From positions 226,823-290,822 of the forward strand of contig SLTK01000007.1 of assembly GCA_004347695.1 (NCBI GenBank): DNA of 64,000 nt. The letters run 5' to 3'. Below, one piece after another: positions 59,305-64,000 of the stretch (position 1 is its first letter; every line of letters starts with the position of its first letter). The position numbers were made by a program, and so were the translations under genes. The notes under the pieces are model-generated. The model was not told where the DNA came from. It made no database searches and was given only the letters and a program-made list of their open reading frames with translations. The DNA comes from Chloroflexota bacterium (lineage in GTDB: Bacteria; Chloroflexota; Anaerolineae; Anaerolineales; Anaerolineaceae).

Positions 59305-59949
59305 TTATTTGAACATCTTCGGGAACTGGTCGATGATCCCATTACTGAGCATATCTGCCATCTTCAATATCTCCACATGAACCTCATCGTAAGCAGCGAT
59401 GTCAGCCGCGTAATCGCCATTCAGCCTTGCCGCGGCCTCTTTGAGTGTCAGATCCAGATGAGTGCGCATCATGGCTTTCATCTCATCCAGCGGCCAGTTT
59501 TCGGGATTGGCGCTGCTCAAAAAAGTAGCGATTTCATCCGCATTGGCATACCAACGCGCGTTCGCATCGGCAAATGCAGCGGAGTCTCCGGCTTTGGCAG
59601 CATCAATCAAGGCGACAGCGATCAAAATATGATCATTCAATAACGCAGTGAGGTGATCGCCGCCTGCATCACCGTAGAAGGGCTTGATGGCGTTGCCAAT
59701 GTCCACCTGGTTCTGCAGCAATCGCCCGGCAGTTGCGCCTTTGTCGGGTAGATCAGCCGCCGCGCTGACGATATAGAGGCGGGTCCAGGTAATGTGATCT
59801 TCCCATAATTTCCGCATTCCGTCATGGAAAGCGGTTTGCTCTGCTGTCATTTTCTCGTGAGCAGAAACATTGGTTGCAGACATCAGCCCGGCTGCAACGA
59901 TCAAAACCACTAAAACCGCCGAGATCACGTACTTGAAATTGTTTTTCAT
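59305..59949 (-). CDS. secreted four-helix-like protein of unknown function
   Basis: 214 aa with a signal peptide (ISAVLVVLIVAAGLMSATNVSA). The mature part is all helical: HDGMRKLWEDHITWTRLYIVSAAADLPDK, LLQNQVDIGNAIKPFYGDAGGDHLTALL, HILIAVALIDAAKAGD, WYANADEIATFLSSANPENWP and MRTHLDLTLKEAAARLNGDY, with repeated His, Asp and Trp residues. This pattern recurs in uncharacterised Gram-positive and Chloroflexota secreted proteins. Metal binding via His is possible but not shown. Confidence 0.7.
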   Translation of the reverse strand: MKNNFKYVISAVLVVLIVAAGLMSATNVSAHEKMTAEQTAFHDGMRKLWEDHITWTRLYIVSAAADLPDKGATAGRLLQNQVDIGNAIKPFYGDAGGDHLTALLNDHILIAVALIDAAKAGDSAAFADANARWYANADEIATFLSSANPENWPLDEMKAMMRTHLDLTLKEAAARLNGDYAADIAAYDEVHVEILKMADMLSNGIIDQFPKMFK

Positions 59950-60077
59950 CTCATTCTCCTGTAAACATTAAGCCTGGCGGCAAACCATTTTTATTCATTT
60001 CCTTTTCAGGTTCGGTCTGCCTTATTTTTTCGTCTGCTTATGTGTGTCCCGAAAGGGAGAATTCTTACTAAAATGAA

Positions 60078-60106
60078 AAACGCTGGAGTTTTTCGCTCCA
60101 GTGTTT
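60078..60106 (-). terminator. terminator of the anti-sigma gene
   Basis: AAACGCTGGAG pairs with CTCCAGTGTTT (one G-U); on the minus strand it is followed by TTTTCATTTTAG. Confidence 0.8.
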
Positions 60107-60130
60107 GGGTAAATCGGATAGAAATTCAGT

Positions 60131-60406
60131 TTATTTTTTTAATTGGTTTATTAATTCTTCGTCAATTGGCAACCGCTGCTCAGCTTCCAGAACTGCCAAT
60201 TGGCGCAGAACCTGGTACTCTTCGGAGCACACCTGGCACTGATCCAGATGCTGTTTTACCTGCGGCAGTTTACCGGCAGCATCACCGGTGGAAATCTCCA
60301 GATCCACATATTGCGAAACCAGATCGAGGCATACCGAACAACTGATCTCAGTGTCCCGGGTATCATGAACGCGCCTGACGAATTTCGTTAAATTTGTTTT
60401 CACCAT
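60131..60406 (-). CDS. zinc-finger anti-sigma factor
   Basis: 91 aa. ISCSVCLDLVSQYVDLEIS, then KQHLDQCQVCSEEYQVL with Cys-x-x-Cys, His and Cys-x-x-Cys, the zf-HC2 (ZAS) arrangement seen in anti-sigma factors. No TM helix, so it is a soluble type. It lies 49 nt after the ECF sigma gene and is probably its partner. The His-x-x-x-Cys-x-x-Cys spacing fits redox- or zinc-sensitive anti-sigmas. Confidence 0.85.
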   Translation of the reverse strand: MVKTNLTKFVRRVHDTRDTEISCSVCLDLVSQYVDLEISTGDAAGKLPQVKQHLDQCQVCSEEYQVLRQLAVLEAEQRLPIDEELINQLKK

Positions 60407-60455
60407 TTCACCGCTTCTACTATTCGTTGCAGTAAACCCGCAAATCTTACCAATC

Positions 60456-61106
60456 CTATTGAAAAAGATCCATGACTTCCGCCAGGTCGTAGCCGCGCCG
60501 GACTAGCTGCTGCTTTATTTTCAGCCGGGCATCGTGCAGCAATTTATAGACTGCATTTCGGTTGGAATCCAGGCGTTGGACAACGACATCCATTGGTACA
60601 TTGTCAAAGGCAATCAGCTTCAGGGTCTGCCGTTGACGGGCCGTAAGCTGGGTGCGCAGCACTTCGCGAATCACCTCGACAACTTCCCTTTGGCGTACGG
60701 GCTGTTCGGAATCAGCGGTCTGAAGGCGTTCATCGCGCTGAAACCAGTTAAGGGTACCATCGTCATCCGCCAGGTCATCCAGCGACACCTGTTTCCAGCG
60801 CCAGCGCCGCGCTCGTGAAAGCGCTATGTTGATGCCAAATTTGTAGGCCCAGGTCGTAAACTTGCTATCCCCGCGAAAATCACCGAGTCGCACTAAAACC
60901 GTCATCATCGCTTCCTGGGCGCACTCCTCCGCCAGCGCCAACCGCTCCTCCTCAGGCATTTCATGCAGATCTGCCAGATGGGTCACCAGAGTGAACAGCG
61001 CGGCGCGTAAAAGCAGCCGCCGCAATTCTTCCAGCGCTATTTCCTGCTGTATACCCTGATTGCTCAACGCATCGAGCCATTCCTGATTGCTGCGGGTACC
61101 AGGCAT
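60456..61106 (-). CDS. ECF-type RNA polymerase sigma factor
   Basis: About 216 aa from ATG 61106 (AAGGA upstream; the open frame to 61181 has no ribosome site). Region 2 core: AQEAMMTVLVRLGDFRGDSKFTTWAYKFGINIALSRARRWRWKQ (in parts), with the conserved F-x-T-W-x-Y recognition helix; region 4: REVVEVIREVLRTQLTARQRQTLKLI and RLDSNRNAVYKLLHDAR, the HTH. A long linker separates the two. Directs transcription of a regulon not visible here; paired with the zinc-finger anti-sigma just downstream. Confidence 0.9.
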   Translation of the reverse strand: MPGTRSNQEWLDALSNQGIQQEIALEELRRLLLRAALFTLVTHLADLHEMPEEERLALAEECAQEAMMTVLVRLGDFRGDSKFTTWAYKFGINIALSRARRWRWKQVSLDDLADDDGTLNWFQRDERLQTADSEQPVRQREVVEVIREVLRTQLTARQRQTLKLIAFDNVPMDVVVQRLDSNRNAVYKLLHDARLKIKQQLVRRGYDLAEVMDLFQ

Positions 61107-61221
61107 AACCAAATCCTTAGTCGGGTGGTCAGACGAATAACGATGGATTGATTTTAGTCCTGAATTGCTTATTGTGGGCATGGCGTATTCGTGATTTTCA
61201 ATCAGCGGCTGGCTGACTCGA

Positions 61222-62454
61222 TCACGCCGACTCTGAGGTCACCGTCACATCCCGGCCAAAAATGACAAAAAACAGCGTGCCGAGCAGACCAAAGCCAAAA
61301 GCGACCAGGAAATTGACCTCCGGCGAAATATTCCACAGGAAGCCGGCGCTAAAGGCTGCCAGCGACACGATCACATCACGCAGCAGGTAGTACAGCCCAA
61401 ACATGCCGGCTTTTTGCCCCTCCGGCGCCAGGTCCATGATCAACGCCTTGCGCGTCGGTTCGCCAAATTCCTTCAGCCCGCGGATGACAAACGCTGCTAC
61501 GAACATCCAGAAGTCATGCGACAGCATGAATACCAGCGGGAAAAGCGTAAAAAAGCCGAAGGTGACGGCCACAAACGGTTTCTTCGAGCCGCGGTCAGCC
61601 AGATAGGCCACCGGGATATACACCAGCATGGCGGTAACCATCTCGATGGTCGTCAGCACGCCAAAAGTGACCGGCGACAGGCCGTTGTTTTTGACCACCC
61701 AGATGGCCATGAAGGCATAGGGGATCTGTTCGCTGAAGCGTACCAGGATGTCGGCGACCAGCAGCACGCGGAACGAGCCGGACATACGGTTGAACAGCTT
61801 GAAAGGATTGGCCTCGGCTTTGGCACTGCTCGGGCGGTCTTCCACAAAGATTTGTTGCACCACCAGCGCCACTGCTGCCAGGGCCAACGCGGCTATGAAA
61901 GCATAGCGAATGCCAACGATGTCGCCCTTCCAGGCGATCAGCAGCCCGCCGACCACCGGCCCAAGCGCCATGGGGATGCGCCGCACCAGCGAGTGCATCG
62001 ACACACCCATGGTACGCTTTTGATTGGGCAGCACTGCCGCCACCAGACTCATCGTGGCCGGCAGGGAAATCGCCGACCAGGACAAAAACAGCACGGCGCC
62101 AACAATAACCGCCCACCAGGCCGGGATCAGAATTACGATCAGGTAACCGGCCATGGCGACCAGATTGAAGACCAGCAGCGCGCGTTTGTAGCCCAGCCGG
62201 TCGCTGAGGTAACCACCGGGGAAGGAATACAACGCGCTGAGCAGGTTGTCCATGCCGTTTAACGCGCCGACCGCCAGCGCACCGCCGCCCAGGGCAAGCA
62301 GGTACACCGGCAAAAAGCGCTCGGCCATGTTCTCGCCCATGCCAACCAGAATGGCCATAGCCAGCATGGCTGCCATGCTGCGGCGCAGCCCGAGGAAATT
62401 CAAAACCCGCCGGGTCCAGGGCAGGACTTCAGGATTGGATGCTGGATTGGTCAA
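61222..62454 (-). CDS. MFS transporter
   Basis: 410 aa with twelve predicted TM helices. Opening GMGENMAERFLPVYLLALGGGALAVGALNGMDNLLSALYSFPGGYLSDRLGYKRALL (in parts) has the MFS G-x-x-x-D-R-x-G-x-R loop. Two helix bundles are visible, with a charged loop (VEDRPSSAKAEANPF) between. Substrate unknown. Its 3' end lies 22 nt before the P-ATPase on the same strand, so the two could be co-transcribed. Confidence 0.85.
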   Translation of the reverse strand: MTNPASNPEVLPWTRRVLNFLGLRRSMAAMLAMAILVGMGENMAERFLPVYLLALGGGALAVGALNGMDNLLSALYSFPGGYLSDRLGYKRALLVFNLVAMAGYLIVILIPAWWAVIVGAVLFLSWSAISLPATMSLVAAVLPNQKRTMGVSMHSLVRRIPMALGPVVGGLLIAWKGDIVGIRYAFIAALALAAVALVVQQIFVEDRPSSAKAEANPFKLFNRMSGSFRVLLVADILVRFSEQIPYAFMAIWVVKNNGLSPVTFGVLTTIEMVTAMLVYIPVAYLADRGSKKPFVAVTFGFFTLFPLVFMLSHDFWMFVAAFVIRGLKEFGEPTRKALIMDLAPEGQKAGMFGLYYLLRDVIVSLAAFSAGFLWNISPEVNFLVAFGFGLLGTLFFVIFGRDVTVTSESA

Positions 62455-62476
62455 ACTGCCTCCCGGCAGGCGTGAA

Positions 62477-64000
62477 TTAGAGGGCAGTACGGCGCAACAA
62501 TTGGGCGTTGATCGCCACGATCACCGTGCTGAGCGACATCAGTATAGCACCGACCGCCGGCGAGAGCAGAATGCCAGCCGATGCCAGTACGCCGGCTGCC
62601 AGCGGCAGCGCCACCACATTGTAACCTGCCGCCCAGCCCAGGTTCTGCATCATCTTGCGATAGCTGGATTGGCTGAGATTGATGATTTTCACCACGTCCA
62701 GCGGGTTATTGCGCACCAAAATGATCCCGGCCGATTCGACGGCCACATCCGTGCCGCTGCCGACTGCAATACCCACGTCGGCGCGGGTCAGGGCCGGCGC
62801 ATCGTTGACGCCGTCACCGACCATCGCCACCTTGCGCCCCCTGGCCTGCAGTTCGCTCACCCTGGCATCCTTATTTTCCGGCAGCACCTCGGCAAAGTAA
62901 GTGTCGATACCCAGTTCATCCGCCACTGTTTTGGCCACTGCCTGGCTGTCGCCGGTCAGCATGGCCACCTGAACGCCCATCTCATGCAATTTCTCGACTG
63001 CCTGGCGGCTTTCAGGCCGGATCACATCCGCCAGGGCAAAGGAAGCCACGGCTTGCACGCCGGAACCGTCATGATTGGATTGCAGCAGGTGGACCACGCT
63101 CTGGCCTTTGGCGCTGGCCTGCTGCTCAAATTGCGCCAGGGGTTCCGGAAGCTGCGTGGCGAGCATTTCCAGCAGACGCGGACCGCCAACATACAGCATG
63201 TGACTGTCGCTGTGCGCCTGAGCGCCGCGCCCTTTGATGGCCTCGAAGTCGCGCACCGCGGGTAGCGCCAGCCCGCGTTTCTCGGCGCTTTCACGGATGC
63301 CGCGCGCGATGGTATGTTCAGAATCGCCTTCCACCGCTGCAGCCAGCGCCAGCGCGTCATCTTCCTTGAAGCCGTCTGCCGCCGCCAGCCCAACGACGCC
63401 AAAGCGGCCCTCGGTCAGGGTGCCGGTCTTGTCGAACAGCACGGTATCGACCAGGCGCATTTTCTCGAGCGCCAGCCGGTCGCGCACCAGGATGCCGTTG
63501 GTGGCGCCGATTGCGGTAGTGATGGACACCACCAGCGGGATGGCCAGCCCAAGCGCATGCGGGCAGGCAATCACCAGCACGGTTGCCACCCGCTCGATAA
63601 CAGCAATATTAAAGCCGTCCGCGATAACCCAGGCAACGGCTGTAAGGGCTGCCACGCCCAGCGCGACATAAAACAGCCAGCCGGCGGCTTTGTCGGCCAG
63701 GATTTGCGTGCGGCTTTTGGACATCTGCGCCTGTTCCACCAGGCGCATGATTCCCGCCAGGGCGGTCTGGTCGCCGGTAGCAGTGACCTCCACCCGCAGG
63801 CTGCCGTCGCCGTTGATCGAACCGCCAATGACCTTTGCGCCGACTGCTTTATCCACCGGTTTTGATTCACCGGTGATCATGGATTCGTTGACAGCCGATT
63901 CGCCTTCCACAACCTGGCCATCGGCGGGGATGCTGGCACCCGGGCGCACCAATACGCGGTCGCCCGTGCGCAGTTGAGACGCCCGCACCGTCTCCAGGCT
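62477..64000 (-). CDS. CopB-type heavy-metal P-type ATPase (partial, N-terminus beyond window)
   Basis: The reading frame is open at the right edge, so only the C-terminal about 508 residues are present. Phosphorylation site [15 protein letters not shown]-domain [14 protein letters not shown]; ion-binding CPH in [16 protein letters not shown] (CPH rather than CPC, as in CopB/P1B-3 copper pumps); hinge [23 protein letters not shown]. Two late TM helices end the protein. Likely copper(I/II) export; belongs with the CopZ-like and cupredoxin genes. The N-terminal metal-binding segment is not visible. Confidence 0.93.
   Translation of the reverse strand, partial: SLETVRASQLRTGDRVLVRPGASIPADGQVVEGESAVNESMITGESKPVDKAVGAKVIGGSINGDGSLRVEVTATGDQTALAGIMRLVEQAQMSKSRTQILADKAAGWLFYVALGVAALTAVAWVIADGFNIAVIERVATVLVIACPHALGLAIPLVVSITTAIGATNGILVRDRLALEKMRLVDTVLFDKTGTLTEGRFGVVGLAAADGFKEDDALALAAAVEGDSEHTIARGIRESAEKRGLALPAVRDFEAIKGRGAQAHSDSHMLYVGGPRLLEMLATQLPEPLAQFEQQASAKGQSVVHLLQSNHDGSGVQAVASFALADVIRPESRQAVEKLHEMGVQVAMLTGDSQAVAKTVADELGIDTYFAEVLPENKDARVSELQARGRKVAMVGDGVNDAPALTRADVGIAVGSGTDVAVESAGIILVRNNPLDVVKIINLSQSSYRKMMQNLGWAAGYNVVALPLAAGVLASAGILLSPAVGAILMSLSTVIVAINAQLLRRTAL

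Noticed and set aside
61414-62262. 282-codon plus-strand frame, His/Gln/Arg-rich
   Set aside because: Antisense to the MFS transporter; composition is that of a reverse-complement of hydrophobic codons.
62246-63265. 339-codon plus-strand frame
   Set aside because: Antisense to the CopB-type ATPase, whose motifs are unmistakable on the other strand.

Overview
The window reads as a chromosomal segment of a bacterium of the phylum Chloroflexota, most likely class Anaerolineae. This is an inference from content: many secreted or lipid-anchored proteins with long Thr/Pro stalks (TPTPT-type), LiaF-like membrane proteins, an NBR1-Ig lipoprotein, a CAP-LysM protein, a short bacterial-type alpha-glucan phosphorylase, and dispersed hairpin repeats between genes. 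GC is moderate, except for a visibly AT-richer island at about 21.3-24.3 kb. Clear AGGAGG-type ribosome sites and TTGACA/TATAAT-type promoters are common.

Layout. 0-7 kb: M16 peptidase end, acpS, a phosphoesterase, a ParB-like protein, a convergent P-loop ATPase gene pair under a striking operator, then frr-uppS-cdsA-glpX (ribosome recycling, polyprenyl and phospholipid precursor synthesis, gluconeogenesis). 7-10.8 kb: SIMPL lipoprotein and a four-gene LiaF-like membrane operon. 11-16 kb: beta-helix surface protein, then cysK-cysE (cysteine synthesis) preceded by what looks like a cysteine attenuator with a 16-residue leader peptide, then CAP-LysM, CBS and surE. 17.6-18.5 kb: dispersed repeats. 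18.6-20.3 kb: radical SAM protein. 21-24.8 kb: tRNA-Val followed by an accessory island: a Panacea toxin-antitoxin-like pair, a nonsense-mutated gene, a three-helix membrane protein, two tandem short proline-rich proteins and an integrase scrap.

25-31 kb: CSLREA/choice-of-anchor surface protein, a family I CoA-transferase pair, 1-pyrroline-5-carboxylate dehydrogenase and an NBR1-Ig lipoprotein. 31-41 kb: a minus-strand run of ADP-ribosylglycohydrolase, two glycosyltransferases, sbcC, a CNNM/CorC protein, sbcD and a C39-like protein, consistent with DNA-end processing and cell-surface work in one transcription unit. 41.5-53 kb: glgP, UPF0316, NfeD, dnaK, a YgjP-like peptidase, RNase Z, RarD, an SpoU-type methyltransferase and a PIN-TRAM protein. 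53.1-53.4 kb: tRNA-Glu followed by two 98-nt units containing its 3' half with insertions. 53.6-56 kb: DoxX, a merA remnant next to a transposase scar, and an ANT(6)-like gene. 56-64 kb: metal handling and stress: a lipoprotein, a SafE-like/cupredoxin fusion, a CopZ-like chaperone, an ECF sigma factor with a zinc-finger anti-sigma, an MFS exporter and a CopB-type P-ATPase running off the end.

The most interesting signals are the cysK leader (leader peptide, three competing hairpins, U-run), the 18-bp perfect dyad over the ATPase promoter that shares a 12-mer with the Panacea operon, the paralogous proline-rich mini-proteins, and the tRNA-Glu-derived tandem units.
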